Below are positions 1 to 9,543 of a stretch of DNA of 64,000 bases, in pieces. The stretch is from NCBI GenBank assembly GCA_027494035.1, contig JAOSJQ010000001.1:806001-870000 (forward strand), given 5' to 3'. Within the stretch, counting starts at the first letter, position 1. Every line of letters begins with the position of its first letter. Source of the DNA: UTCFX2 sp002050125 (lineage in GTDB: Bacteria > Chloroflexota > Anaerolineae > Anaerolineales > UBA4823). The notes beneath the pieces are model-generated. The model ran no database searches. It had not been told where the DNA came from and saw nothing but the letters and a program-made list of their open reading frames with translations. A program made the translations under genes and the position numbers.

Positions 1-1
1 G

Positions 2-1153
2 ATGAACTGGCGCGTACCCCTGGCTGACCTGGATTACGGGGAGGACGAGCAGCAAGCCGTCCTGGATGTGCTGCGCAGCCGCTGGCTCACGATGGGCAGC
101 GTAACGCGCAGTTTCGAAGAGCGCTTCGCCGAGATGCATGGGGCGCGCTTTGCTTTTGGAGTGGTGAACGCCACCACCGCGCTGCACCTGGCTTGCCTGG
201 CGCTCGGGATTGGACCCGGAGACGAAGTCATCGTACCGTCGCTGTCCTTTGTCGCCACCAGCAACGCCGTGCTTTATACCGGAGCTCAGGTTCAATTTGC
301 CGAGGTGCTTGGAGCGCACGACCTGACGATCGACCCGGCTGAGATCCGGCGCCTGGCAAACGCCCGAACGCGCGCGGTGATCGTCATGCATTACGGCGGC
401 TATCCCTGTCATATGCTGGAAATCACCGAGACAGCTCGCCAGCTCGGGCTGGCGGTGATCGAAGACGCCGCCCATTCCCCGGGGGCAGCGCTGCAAGGGC
501 GCTCGCTCGGGACCTGGGGCGAGTTCGGCTGCTTCAGCTTCTTCTCGAACAAAAACCTCTCAACCGGAGAAGGCGGGATGCTGGTGACCGACCGAGCGGA
601 TCTGGCGCAGAAGGCTCAGGCGCTGCGTTCGCATGGTATGACCAGCCTGACCTGGGACCGCCACCAGGGTCACGCCTACAGTTATGATGTGGTGGAGCTT
701 GGCTATAATTATCGCATCGATGAAATCCACTCGGCGCTCGGGCTGGCGCAGCTCAACAAACTGGCTGCGAACAACCAGCGTCGAATGGAATTGAGCGCGC
801 AATACCGGAATCGCCTGCAAGAAACGCCGCTCTTCTTCCCTTTTGAAGAACGAGCCCAGGAGCCGGGGATTTGCGCGGCGGGTCACATCTTCCCGGTTCT
901 GTTACCGGAGGGCGTCGAGCGGCGCGCGTTCATGGATCACCTGCGCGCCGCCGGGGTGCAGAGCAGCATCCACTATCCTCCAATCCATCAGTTCACATAC
1001 TATCGTGAGCGTTATCCGCAAGTCAGCCTGCCGCTCACCGAATCATTATCCCGCCGGGAAGTGACCCTGCCGCTTTACCCGACCATGAGCACGGCGGACC
1101 TCGACCTCGTTGTGGAAAGCTGCTTGCGTTTCTTCGATAGACCACAGGTTTGA
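2..1153 (+). CDS. DegT/DnrJ/EryC1/StrS family sugar aminotransferase
   Basis: A 383-residue PLP-dependent aminotransferase of the DegT/DnrJ/EryC1/StrS family. These enzymes usually transfer an amino group to a nucleotide-linked keto sugar for surface polysaccharide. The reading opens with NWRVPLADLDYGEDE, as family members do, and has the IEDAAHSPGA cofactor segment near residue 155 and the SFFSNKNLSTGEGG segment near residue 180, whose lysine would bind PLP. The length matches the family. The ATG sits at the second base of the window, so an upstream extension cannot be excluded. It precedes a Wzz/BY-kinase gene on the same strand, which supports a role in exopolysaccharide. The sugar substrate cannot be read from the sequence. 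Confidence 0.9.
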   Translation: MNWRVPLADLDYGEDEQQAVLDVLRSRWLTMGSVTRSFEERFAEMHGARFAFGVVNATTALHLACLALGIGPGDEVIVPSLSFVATSNAVLYTGAQVQFAEVLGAHDLTIDPAEIRRLANARTRAVIVMHYGGYPCHMLEITETARQLGLAVIEDAAHSPGAALQGRSLGTWGEFGCFSFFSNKNLSTGEGGMLVTDRADLAQKAQALRSHGMTSLTWDRHQGHAYSYDVVELGYNYRIDEIHSALGLAQLNKLAANNQRRMELSAQYRNRLQETPLFFPFEERAQEPGICAAGHIFPVLLPEGVERRAFMDHLRAAGVQSSIHYPPIHQFTYYRERYPQVSLPLTESLSRREVTLPLYPTMSTADLDLVVESCLRFFDRPQV

Positions 1154-1228
1154 ATTGACAGAGTAAGCGCTTGATAACCACGCGCTCGTTCATCATGGTG
1201 TCATTGAGATAAAGGAGTACATAAACCA

Positions 1229-3167
1229 ATGGAAATCCGCCAGTACTTATTACTTTTTAAACGCTGGGCTTGGCTGCTGATTTTAGGCGCAGTGTTGGGC
1301 GGCGCGGCAGCCTACGGCTTGAGTTCAATGCAGCCGGTCGTGTACCAGACCTCCACGCGTGTGATGGTCAGCAGCTCGCCCGAAATCCAAAACCAATCTT
1401 ATAACTATTATCTGGACAGCCAGCTTGTCAAGACGTATGCTCAGATCATCAACTCTGAGCCGATCATGAAGAAGTTGAGCGAGAGGCTGGGGTATCCAGT
1501 CTACGGCGGTCAAGTCCAGGTGAGCCAAATCCCAGATGCGAACCTGCTTCAACTCACCGTAATGCACAACGACCCGCAGCGCGCGGCTGAAATCGCCAAT
1601 ACGCTCGTCGAGGTGTTTATCGATTACAACACCGGTCTGCAGGACGAGCGTTACAAATCGACCGAGGAAAGCCTGCAAGCCCAAATCGCGCAGGTCGAAG
1701 CGCAAATCAGTTTGCTGCAAGACGAGATGTCGCACGTCTCGGAAAGCACCCTGGAAACCGAACGGCAGCAGATCGAAAAGCAGTCGCGTCAAATTGAAGA
1801 AATGCTCGCCTCGGTGGAAGACGAGATTATCTCCCTGGAAACCCAGATCGAGACTTTCATCCCCACGCCGGCGGTGACCAACACCCCCGCTCCAAGCTGG
1901 ATCATCCCCACCTCTACACCGGTGCCAGTCCCCACCCCCACCCTGTCTTCCGCGGCTCAGATGCGTTATAAAGAGCTGCAGATCCGCCGCGATCAACTGG
2001 ACGATATGCGCGTGCTCTTCCAGCAGGCTTATGGGAACTTGCTGGTTCTACAGCAATCTCCCAACAGCGACCCGGCGCTGCGCCAGAGCCAGATCCAAAC
2101 CACCCTGGCGCTCTATCAGCAGATCTACTCCAACCTGCTCTCCAGTTACGAAAACGTCCGCCTGGCGCGCCTGCGCAGCACGCCCAATGTGGTTCAGATC
2201 GAGCCTGCCCGCGTTCCTGGCGGTCCTATCCAGCCGCAGCCCATGCGCAGCGGGATGCTCGGCGCGATCAGCGGCTTCCTGGTGATGGGCGCCGTGGCGT
2301 TCCTCATCGAATACCTGGACGACACCCTGAAGACCCCCGAAGAAATCACCCAGCACCTGCATCTGCCGGTTTTGGGCATGATTGGTCACATGAGCAAAGA
2401 AAGAGGCAATCGTCGTTCCGATCAAGGACTGTACGTCTCTGACAACCCACTCTCCGTGATCACAGAAGGTTTCCGCACCTTGCGCACCAACCTCGAATTC
2501 GCCGCGATCGACCGCCCGATCCGCATCCTGCAAGTCACCAGTCCGGGGTCCGTCCGAAGGTAAAACCACCATCGTCGCCAACCTGGGCGCGATTGTGGCT
2601 CAGGGCGAGCGGCGGGTGCTTATCCTCGACGCGGATCTGCGCAAACCGACGCTGCACCAATTTTTCAACCTTCCAAACCGCCGCGGGCTGGTGGACGTGC
2701 TGCGCGATCCAGATTCATTAGACGAGGTCGTCATCGATTATCAGGAACCTGATATGAAAGTGATCACGAGTGGCAACCTGCCGCCCAACCCAGCCGAGTT
2801 GATGGCTTCCGAACGAATGGAGCAGGTGCTGGCAGAACTCCGCGAACTGGCGGATTTGGTGATCGTGGATTCGCCGCCCGGGATCATCAGCGACCCGATC
2901 GCGCTTTCGGCTAAAGTGGATGGCGTGCTGGTTGTGATCGACCCTGGGCGCACCCGCATCGGCGCGGCGCAGGTGTTGATGGAACAATTGAACCGCGCCG
3001 GAGCGCGGGTGGTCGGCGCAGTCCTGAACCCGGTTTCACGCCGCAACTCGCACTACTACACCAAATACGGATATCATTCGTCCTATTACAGCTCCAAGAA
3101 GCCTTACGGCTCGAATGGAAAACCTAAATCCAAGGAAATACAGGAGCAGGATCAACGCGCACCCTAG
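1229..3167 (+). CDS. Wzz-type chain-length regulator fused to BY-kinase (tyrosine autokinase); frameshift at about 2545-2548
   Basis: A polysaccharide co-polymerase and tyrosine autokinase of about 645 residues once a frameshift is repaired. The first part has a membrane segment near residues 16-33, a long coiled-coil periplasmic region with a Pro/Thr-rich break near 205-230, and a second membrane segment near 340-360. The second part has the Walker A' motif LILDADLRKP, a Walker B VIVDSPPG, and a tyrosine-rich tail (YYTKYGYHSSYYSS) that is the usual autophosphorylation cluster. The two halves lie in different frames. Dropping one G from the GGGG run at 2545-2548 restores Walker A (SPGPSEGKTT). 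A good AAGGAG lies upstream of the ATG. It probably controls export and chain length together with the next gene. Confidence 0.85.
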
Positions 3168-3199
3168 CCTCGAACCTGTCGAACGTCGAAATATGGCTC

Positions 3200-4393
3200 G
3201 TGACAGCCATGACTGCAGCCAGCTTGGTCTATCCCAGCTGGCTGCTCGCCGCTGTGCTCACCGCCGCCGCGTTCAGGCTCGTCCGCCTGGCAGCTACCGG
3301 ACGGCTTAGCGTCCGCACGCCGATAGATCTGCCGGTCGGGCTGATACTCTTGATGATTCCGGTCACGCTTTGGGCTACCGCCCTGCCGGAACTCACCCGC
3401 GTTCAGGCGCTGCGGCTTTTAAGCGGGATCGGGCTGTATTACGCCATCGCAAACTGGGGCAATACCTCCCAGCGGCTGCGCTTGCTGCTCACTGGGTTGC
3501 TGCTTGCAGGGGCTTTTCTGGCGCTGACGGCCCCATTTAGTGTGGTCTGGCCGATCGGCAAGCTGCCGTTTATCCCGCCGGGCTGGTACGAGAGATTTCA
3601 AACCCTGCTGGCGGACTCCATTCACCCCAACGTACTGGCTGGCAGCCTGGTCTTGATCCTGCCGATCGCCCTGGCGTGGTTATTGGCTGGCTGGAGCCGG
3701 ATGGATTGGTCCGAACGGGTTTTTTCGGGGGCGGTCACGCTGCTGCTCATGGGGATGCTGATGCTCACGCAGTCGCGCGGAGCCTGGATGGCAGCCGCAG
3801 TTGCCATCGGCTTGGTACTGCTGTTGTGCTTTCGCCGGAGTTGGATCTGGCTGGCTGGTCTGGGGGCGGCTGGGGTTGCAGCGCTCGTCTGGCTGGGTCT
3901 TCCTCAATCGTTCGATTCCATACTTACCGCCAACTCGACCGGCGGGCTCGCTTTGCGCGAGGAGATCTGGTCGCGGGCGGTCATGATTATCGAAGATTTT
4001 CCCTTAACCGGAATTGGGATGGGTTCTTTTCCCAACGTAGCGGACGCGATGTATCCCTTCTCCCCGGTTGCGTCCGGCACGATCCATCACGCCCATAACC
4101 TTTTCCTCCAAATCGCGGTCGATTTGGGGCTATTGGGTCTGATCGCCTGGCTGGCGATTTTTGTCATAATCACCCTGATGGCGGTTCAATTGCTACAAAA
4201 AGGTCGTAAAAACCAGGAAATCCGGTTGCGCGCTCTGGGGATCGGGGTTGTGGGCAGCCAGTCCGCCTTATTTGTTCACGGGCTGACCGACGCCGTGACC
4301 TGGGGCATGGTGCGCCCGGCTCCGCTCGTTTGGGCGGTCTGGGGGCTGGCTGCCGCTGGCTGGCTGATCATGCGCCAAAAACCCGGCTCGTAA
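3200..4393 (+). CDS. O-antigen ligase/polymerase-like membrane protein (Wzy_C family)
   Basis: A polytopic membrane protein of 397 residues with about ten hydrophobic segments. It fits the O-antigen ligase/Wzy family, which joins or polymerises lipid-linked glycans at the outer face of the membrane. Visible family marks are the HPNVLAGSL segment near residue 140, QSRGAWMA near 190, and the large loop carrying DFPLTGIGMGSF and HHAHNLFLQ near 265-305, whose histidine is the typical catalytic-loop residue. The track start is GTG at 3200; ATG at 3209 is an alternative three codons in. It follows the BY-kinase by 32 bases, so the two are probably co-transcribed. Substrate is unknown. Confidence 0.8.
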   Translation: MTAMTAASLVYPSWLLAAVLTAAAFRLVRLAATGRLSVRTPIDLPVGLILLMIPVTLWATALPELTRVQALRLLSGIGLYYAIANWGNTSQRLRLLLTGLLLAGAFLALTAPFSVVWPIGKLPFIPPGWYERFQTLLADSIHPNVLAGSLVLILPIALAWLLAGWSRMDWSERVFSGAVTLLLMGMLMLTQSRGAWMAAAVAIGLVLLLCFRRSWIWLAGLGAAGVAALVWLGLPQSFDSILTANSTGGLALREEIWSRAVMIIEDFPLTGIGMGSFPNVADAMYPFSPVASGTIHHAHNLFLQIAVDLGLLGLIAWLAIFVIITLMAVQLLQKGRKNQEIRLRALGIGVVGSQSALFVHGLTDAVTWGMVRPAPLVWAVWGLAAAGWLIMRQKPGS

Positions 4394-4415
4394 ATTCATG
4401 GTTTGTCTCAGACTG

Positions 4416-4445
4416 GCGACGGGGCTGGAATCCTGGCTCCGTCGC
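4416..4445. terminator. Hairpin between convergent genes, weak terminator candidate
   Basis: Arms GCGACGG (4416-4422) and CCGTCGC (4439-4445) pair perfectly over seven bases between the ends of the ligase gene and the convergent glycosyltransferase gene. There is no clear T run on either side, so intrinsic termination is uncertain. Confidence 0.3.
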
Positions 4446-4538
4446 TGTGTTTAACGGGCATGAGTTAACCGCTTGCTGGTACCGCGAAGGATTTCGCGGG
4501 CGCAGCCAGGCTTCTCCATTTTCGTCTCAAGCTCCCGA

Positions 4539-5621
4539 TCAGCCCAGAGTGCGTTCGTAGACTGCCAGATGTTGGTCGATTGCCCTTTTTGTCGCGAATA
4601 CCTCGCTCACATAGCGGCGAGCCTCTTCGCCCAGCGTCCGCCAGCGGTCGTCCTTCAGCAGCGCGGTCAGCCCGCTGGCGAAATCGTCATCCGTGACATG
4701 ATAGCCAAACCGGGAGGTGAAGCCGTCCGGGTCGACCGCGCTCAGGATGGCGCAGCCATGCGCCGCCGCTTCGATATAGGCGTTTGGCAGCCCTTCTCGC
4801 GCCGCCGGATTGACCAGGATCCAACTTTTCTCGAGCGTCCTCATCAAGCGGTTTGTGTTGAACTGATCGATAAAACCCAGCATTTCCAAATTTGGCAGGC
4901 GCTCATACGCCTCACGCAGGCTGCACTCATAATCCGGATCGCGGCTTTTCCCCGCCGCCAGGAAACGCACCTCGGGGAACTGCCGCGCCAGCTCGAAAAA
5001 CAGCTCGGGGCGTTTGCGCCGGTCCCAGCGCGAAACCAGGCAGGCGGTCGGCTGCTCGGCTTTTTGCACCTCGGCGGGCACATCCACGGGCGTGGGCAGG
5101 AACTCCGGCGTACGATCCAGCCGATATTTTCCGCGGGCGCGTTCCGCCACCAGATGCGACGCGGCAAACAACCCGTCCGCGCGATGCACCGCCCGCCCGA
5201 CCAGGAAGTTATCTTCGTACAGCCAGTTGGTGATCACCTGAAACGAATTCAACGAAGGCATACGAAACTCGATGCGCCAGTTTTCGAGATCGCGCGGGTC
5301 GCGGAAGGTGATGATGTGTTTGCGATCCGGCTGCGCGCGCAGCGCCAGATAAGCGCCCAGCGAGGGTTCTTGCGAGTGATAGATATCCGCCTGCGCGTCG
5401 CGCAGCAGGCGGTAAGCGCTGCGCAGGTCGCGCGGCTCAAAGCCCAGCACGCGGATTCCATCCAGGTCTTCTACGGGGCGTTGTTCATTGCGGCGCGGGA
5501 CAACCGCATAGACTTCAACCCCCCGCTTGACCAGCTCGCGGCCGATCAGGCGGGTGGCGCGGCCAAACCCCCCGTATTTCCCCCACGCAAAGATTTCAAC
5601 CGAGATAAGACAAATGCGCAT
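4539..5621 (-). CDS. GT4-type glycosyltransferase
   Basis: A glycosyltransferase of about 360 residues with the GT-B fold. The start chosen is the ATG giving MRICLISVEIF, because the following GKYGGFGRATRLIGREL is the standard GT4 N-terminal donor/acceptor loop. The upstream in-frame extension to 5753 looks non-coding. The C-terminal half carries LVSRWDRRKRPELFFELA, the nucleotide-sugar domain entry, and NPAAREGLPNAYIEAAAHGCAI, which holds the family E-x7-E type motif. It would add a sugar to a growing glycan in the cytoplasm. It lies next to the exopolysaccharide genes but on the opposite strand, so it belongs to the same locus and not the same transcript. Donor and acceptor are unknown. Confidence 0.85.
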   Translation of the reverse strand: MRICLISVEIFAWGKYGGFGRATRLIGRELVKRGVEVYAVVPRRNEQRPVEDLDGIRVLGFEPRDLRSAYRLLRDAQADIYHSQEPSLGAYLALRAQPDRKHIITFRDPRDLENWRIEFRMPSLNSFQVITNWLYEDNFLVGRAVHRADGLFAASHLVAERARGKYRLDRTPEFLPTPVDVPAEVQKAEQPTACLVSRWDRRKRPELFFELARQFPEVRFLAAGKSRDPDYECSLREAYERLPNLEMLGFIDQFNTNRLMRTLEKSWILVNPAAREGLPNAYIEAAAHGCAILSAVDPDGFTSRFGYHVTDDDFASGLTALLKDDRWRTLGEEARRYVSEVFATKRAIDQHLAVYERTLG

Positions 5622-5734
5622 CAGGAGGTGATTGTAGCATAAACCGCCCTCTGGATTCGCGCCAATGCAATGATGGGATCGTCCCGACCCGCCTGCCGAG
5701 ATAGCCCGATTCATCCCATATTCTTCGTTTCTTT

Positions 5735-5748
5735 TGCTAAAATTAGCA
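5735..5748. promoter_or_regulatory. Palindrome overlapping a possible -10 box upstream of the MATE gene
   Basis: TGCTAA (5735-5740) and TTAGCA (5743-5748) form a short inverted repeat around AA. TAAAAT within it (5738-5743) could be a -10 box for the MATE gene that starts at 5792. No convincing -35 element is visible, so the operator and promoter reading is tentative. Confidence 0.3.
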
Positions 5749-5791
5749 GACATCTACCGCAGCCAGGCGGATCAACCTCCGAAACCAATTT

Positions 5792-7192
5792 GTGAACAGC
5801 GCCCACCTATCGCTTAAACGGTTAAACCTGCTGGGTTTCTTCTTTGGCGACAGAGCCTATTTTAGAGAACTCTGGCATTTTGCCTTGCCCATCACCCTGC
5901 AGAATTTAATCACCTCGTCGCTGAACCTGGTCAGCGTGGTCATGATCGGTCAGCTTGGCAACGCCCCGGTTGCAGCGGTTGGACTGGCGAACCAGATTTT
6001 CTTCATCTTCCAGCTCGTCCTGTTTGGCATCAACAGCGGCGCGGCGATGTTCACCGCCCAACTGTGGGGCAAGCGTGATCTCCCCAACATCCGCAAAGTG
6101 CTCAGCCTGGCTTTGTTGTTGGGTTCCGGCGTCGCCGCGGTCTTCCTGAGCGCCTCGCTTTTCTTCCCCAGGCTGGTCATGGGTATCTACTCAAGGGATC
6201 CGCTGGTGATCGCCATGGGCAGTGAATATCTCCAGATATTCGGCTGGTCGTTTCTGCTCATGGCGATCAGTTATGGGTTTGCGATGGTGCTGCGCTCGAC
6301 CGGCAATGTGCGCTTGCCGGTGCTGGTGAGCGCCTCCGCCCTGACGCTCAATATCCTGCTGAGCTATCTGCTGATCTTCGGAAAAATGGGGCTGCCGCAG
6401 CTTGGCGTCCGCGGCGCAGCCGCAGCCGGTCTGATTGCCCGCCTGCTGGAATTTGTGGCATTAATTGGAGCCGTATATTTGCGCCGGATGCCGATCGCGC
6501 CGCGCCTCCGCGATTTTCGCAGCCTCAGCCTTTCCTTCGCCGCGCGGGTTTTCAAACCCATCCTGCCGGTCATTATGAACGAGACCTTTTGGTCGTTCGG
6601 CGTCACCGCGTATTACATCGTTTACGGTCGGCTCGGCACCGACTCGATCGCCGCAATGAACATTGTCTCGACGGTCGACAATATGGCGCAGGTCGTGAGC
6701 ATAGGCATTGCCAACGCCGCCGCGATCATGATCGGCAATCGCATCGGCGCTGGCGAGGAGGAGCGGGCTTTTCGTTACGCCCTGCGCTCGCTGGGCATCG
6801 TGATCGTTTTGGGCTTCGTAGTCGGCGGGTTGATTATCTTCTTTTCTCCGCACATTCTGAGCCTGTACAAAGTCTCCGATCTGGTCCTCCTATACGTTCA
6901 GCGTGCGCTGATTATCCTGAGCTTATTTATATGGGTGCGCGGCGCGAATGTTTTGATCGTGGTTGGCATCCTGCGCAGCGGCGGTGATACCCTCTTCTCC
7001 TTCTTTCTGGACGGTATGATCATCTGGCTGGTGGGAGTGCCGGTTGCCTTCTTCACCGCCTTCGTCCTGCATTTGCCGGTCTATCTGGTATATCTGGCAA
7101 TTCTTTCGGAAGAAGTGATCAAACTTTGCATTGGCTGCTGGCGCACTCTCTCCAAACGCTGGATCCATGACCTGACCCACAGGGTAGAATAA
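5792..7192 (+). CDS. MATE family efflux transporter
   Basis: A 466-residue membrane protein with about twelve hydrophobic helices arranged as two similar halves, as in multidrug and toxic compound extrusion (MATE) antiporters. The first half begins ELWHFALPITLQNLITSSLNLVSVVMIG; the second begins with FKPILPVIMNETFWSFGVTAYYIVYG near residue 255, the usual internal duplication. Transport would be cation-driven export, but the substrate cannot be read. The start is GTG at 5792, giving NSAHLSLKRL before the first helix. The cytochrome b gene follows only seven bases downstream, so the two may share a transcript although no functional link is obvious. Confidence 0.9.
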   Translation: MNSAHLSLKRLNLLGFFFGDRAYFRELWHFALPITLQNLITSSLNLVSVVMIGQLGNAPVAAVGLANQIFFIFQLVLFGINSGAAMFTAQLWGKRDLPNIRKVLSLALLLGSGVAAVFLSASLFFPRLVMGIYSRDPLVIAMGSEYLQIFGWSFLLMAISYGFAMVLRSTGNVRLPVLVSASALTLNILLSYLLIFGKMGLPQLGVRGAAAAGLIARLLEFVALIGAVYLRRMPIAPRLRDFRSLSLSFAARVFKPILPVIMNETFWSFGVTAYYIVYGRLGTDSIAAMNIVSTVDNMAQVVSIGIANAAAIMIGNRIGAGEEERAFRYALRSLGIVIVLGFVVGGLIIFFSPHILSLYKVSDLVLLYVQRALIILSLFIWVRGANVLIVVGILRSGGDTLFSFFLDGMIIWLVGVPVAFFTAFVLHLPVYLVYLAILSEEVIKLCIGCWRTLSKRWIHDLTHRVE

Positions 7193-7199
7193 ACCCGAT

Positions 7200-8237
7200 A
7201 TGCGACCCTCTTTCTTCCAGCACCTGCACCCCCCGACGATACCAGCTCCACAGGCGCGCCTGCGCTACACCCTGGGCGCCGGCGGGCTGTCCCTTTTCCT
7301 GCTTTTGGTGGTGATCCTGACCGGCGTGCTCGAAATGTTCTATTACATCCCCACGCCGGAGCGGGCTGCCTTATCCATCCAGGAGATCAGCTTTCTGGTG
7401 CCGTTTGGCGGTCTGATCCGCAACCTGCATTTTTGGTCCGCGCAATTCCTGGTCGTTTTTAGCCTGCTGCACCTGCTGCGCGTCATTCTGACCGGCGCTT
7501 ACGCCCCGCCGCGGCGGGTAAATTACCTGATCGGGATCAGTCTTTTAGCGCTCATCCTGGCGCTCGATTTTAGCGGCTATGTTCTGCGGTGGGACAACGG
7601 CGTGTACTGGGCGTTGGTGACCGGGACAAACCTGATCAAGACCATCCCCGGCGCAGGACCGGCGCTCTACAGCCTGGCGGTGGGCGGAAACGAGTTGGGC
7701 GCCCCAACCCTGGTGCGCTTCTACGCCTGGCACATCTTCGGGCTGGCGCTGACCATGTCATTCCTGGCTGGCTGGCACATCTTCCGCGTCCGCCGTGACG
7801 GCGGGATTGCCGTACCGCCGCCCGAACTGCGCGCCGATCCCAGCCGAATCACCCGCGCGGAACTGGTTCGGCGCGAGACGGCTGCGGCGCTGCTGGTCAG
7901 CGCGTTCCTGCTGGCGCTGGCAGTCCTGTATCCAGCCCCGATCGCCGCCCCGCTGAGAGATCTGACCGATCAGGCGTTCGAGACGCGCGCCCCCTGGTTT
8001 TTCCTGTGGGTCCAGCAACTCGTGCGGCTTGGCGATCCATTCGTCTTTGGCGTTCTGATTCCAGGCGGGCTGTTCCTCTTGTTAGCGTTTCTACCTTTCC
8101 TGTTCAAGCCCCCTGCCCAGGCGGAACTCGGTCGCTGGTTTCCTCCAAGCGGGCGCCCGGCGCAGATCACAGCCGGCTTGATCGTAATCATTATCGCGGT
8201 CCTCTCGCTTATCGCAGTTATGCAGAACCCCGCCTGA
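7200..8237 (+). CDS. b6-type cytochrome b with fused subunit IV-like C-terminus (altered PEWY motif)
   Basis: A 345-residue di-heme cytochrome b. Four axial histidines are visible. One pair lies in RNLHFWSAQF...SLLHLL with 13 residues between, and one pair in the WHIFGLALTM...GWHIFR helix with 14 between, which is the b6 spacing. Residues 1-200 correspond to cytochrome b6. Residues 220-345 add three helices like subunit IV of b6f complexes. At the place of the quinol-site PEWY motif the protein reads RAPWFFLWVQ, so the glutamate is replaced. It should carry electrons from menaquinol across the membrane. The nine-heme cytochrome gene begins three bases after its stop, and no Rieske gene is nearby, so the complex is likely non-canonical. 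Confidence 0.85.
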   Translation: MRPSFFQHLHPPTIPAPQARLRYTLGAGGLSLFLLLVVILTGVLEMFYYIPTPERAALSIQEISFLVPFGGLIRNLHFWSAQFLVVFSLLHLLRVILTGAYAPPRRVNYLIGISLLALILALDFSGYVLRWDNGVYWALVTGTNLIKTIPGAGPALYSLAVGGNELGAPTLVRFYAWHIFGLALTMSFLAGWHIFRVRRDGGIAVPPPELRADPSRITRAELVRRETAAALLVSAFLLALAVLYPAPIAAPLRDLTDQAFETRAPWFFLWVQQLVRLGDPFVFGVLIPGGLFLLLAFLPFLFKPPAQAELGRWFPPSGRPAQITAGLIVIIIAVLSLIAVMQNPA

Positions 8238-8240
8238 CAA

Positions 8241-9540
8241 ATGTCGCGCCTCACACTGGTCGCTTCGGTATTGCTGATCCTAGCCCTCCTGCTGGCTGGC
8301 TGGATGGTCCTGCGCCAGCCCAAGCCGGTTCCCCTCACGCCTGAGCTAACGGGGGAGGTGGAATATTGTCTCACCTGCCATGCCGATTTGCCGGAGATCA
8401 GCCCTTCGCATCCCATCGAGACGTTCGGGTGCGTGCTCTGCCACGGCCGGGGAACGCCTGGCGCTGGACGCCGATCTGGCTCACAGCAGCATGCGCGGCG
8501 GGCGCAATCCCTCCGATCTGGCGATTGTGCAGGCTTCCTGCGGAGGCGCTGACTGTCACAGCGGAACCGCCAGCAGCGATCGCGATCACATCCCGCGCGT
8601 GCTGCGCAGTTTGCAGGGCACCTACGCCGGGGCAATTGCCAGCGTCCGCTACACCTTCGGCGCCCAACCCGATCTAACCGCCCGCCAGGGAACCTATGCC
8701 GTCGCGCAACCAGATTTCCAGCCGGGCGACCCGGGCGTTCCGGGGCTGGCTGCGTTCGACCCAGCCAGCGAAACCAACCCGTCCATCCGGGCTTTCGCCG
8801 CCAATTGCCTGGTCTGCCATCTGGCTGCCGACCCGCCGCAGCGCAATTTCTTCGCCGCGCCCGAGGATACCACGCCCTCATCCGCCAACCACTCGGTCGA
8901 TCCGGAATTTGCCCGTCTGACCGGCTGCGCTGCCTGTCACACACCCAGCGCTGGAAGCGACCTCTCCCAACCGCTCCACCGCCTCACAACCGCGATGCCG
9001 TATACCCAATGCAACACGTGCCACAATCGCGGCAACTACGACCTGCGCCTCATGCAGTTCATCCCGCGCGCCGACCACCCCACCAACCGCCTGGAAGATT
9101 ACTACCAGCCGATCGCTCAGTTTGTGCGCTGCGAATGGACGCTGGACTGCATCGACTGCCACACCCGCGAGGAGGCGATGGGGAACGGCTGGATCCTCGG
9201 CAGCCAACAGGAGGCGCAGCACACCCGCTGCGCAACCTGTCACGGTACGCTCACGAGCCTGCCGCGCACCCACATCATCCAGGCGCCGGATGACCTGGCG
9301 CTGCGCCTCGCCTTCCTGAACCCGGTGATCGATCTCGAAGTCGGGGATACCATTCTGGTCACCGATCAGGGAGAGCCGATCTGGAATGCCAGACCGCTCC
9401 CCGACGGCGGTTACGAAATGTTTGGCAAGGCGACCGGGCAGCGCTTCACGTTCCGGGCGGTGCAGGGCACCGGCTGTCTGCAAAAGCCGGACGAGCAGGA
9501 ATCACGCTACTGTCATGCCTGCCATGCGGTCGAGAGATAA
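8241..9540 (+). CDS. Membrane-anchored nine-heme cytochrome c; frameshift at about 8449-8452
   Basis: A multiheme cytochrome c of about 432 residues after repair. An N-terminal hydrophobic anchor (residues 4-24) is followed by eight CxxCH sites (CLTCH at 43, CVLCH at 64, then CLVCH, CAACH, CNTCH, CIDCH, CATCH, CHACH) and one CX4CH site (CGGADCH). The first two hemes are in one frame and the rest in another. Removing one G from the GGGG run at 8449-8452 joins them. The protein would sit outside the membrane and pass electrons. It starts three bases after the cytochrome b gene, so it is probably the partner that accepts electrons from that subunit. It does not match nitrite reductase NrfA, which needs a CxxCK site. 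Confidence 0.85.
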
Positions 9541-9543
9541 AGC

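Noticed and set aside
8241..9540. NrfA or other ammonia-forming nitrite reductase
   Set aside because: No CxxCK active-site heme motif is present; all nine sites are CxxCH or CX4CH.
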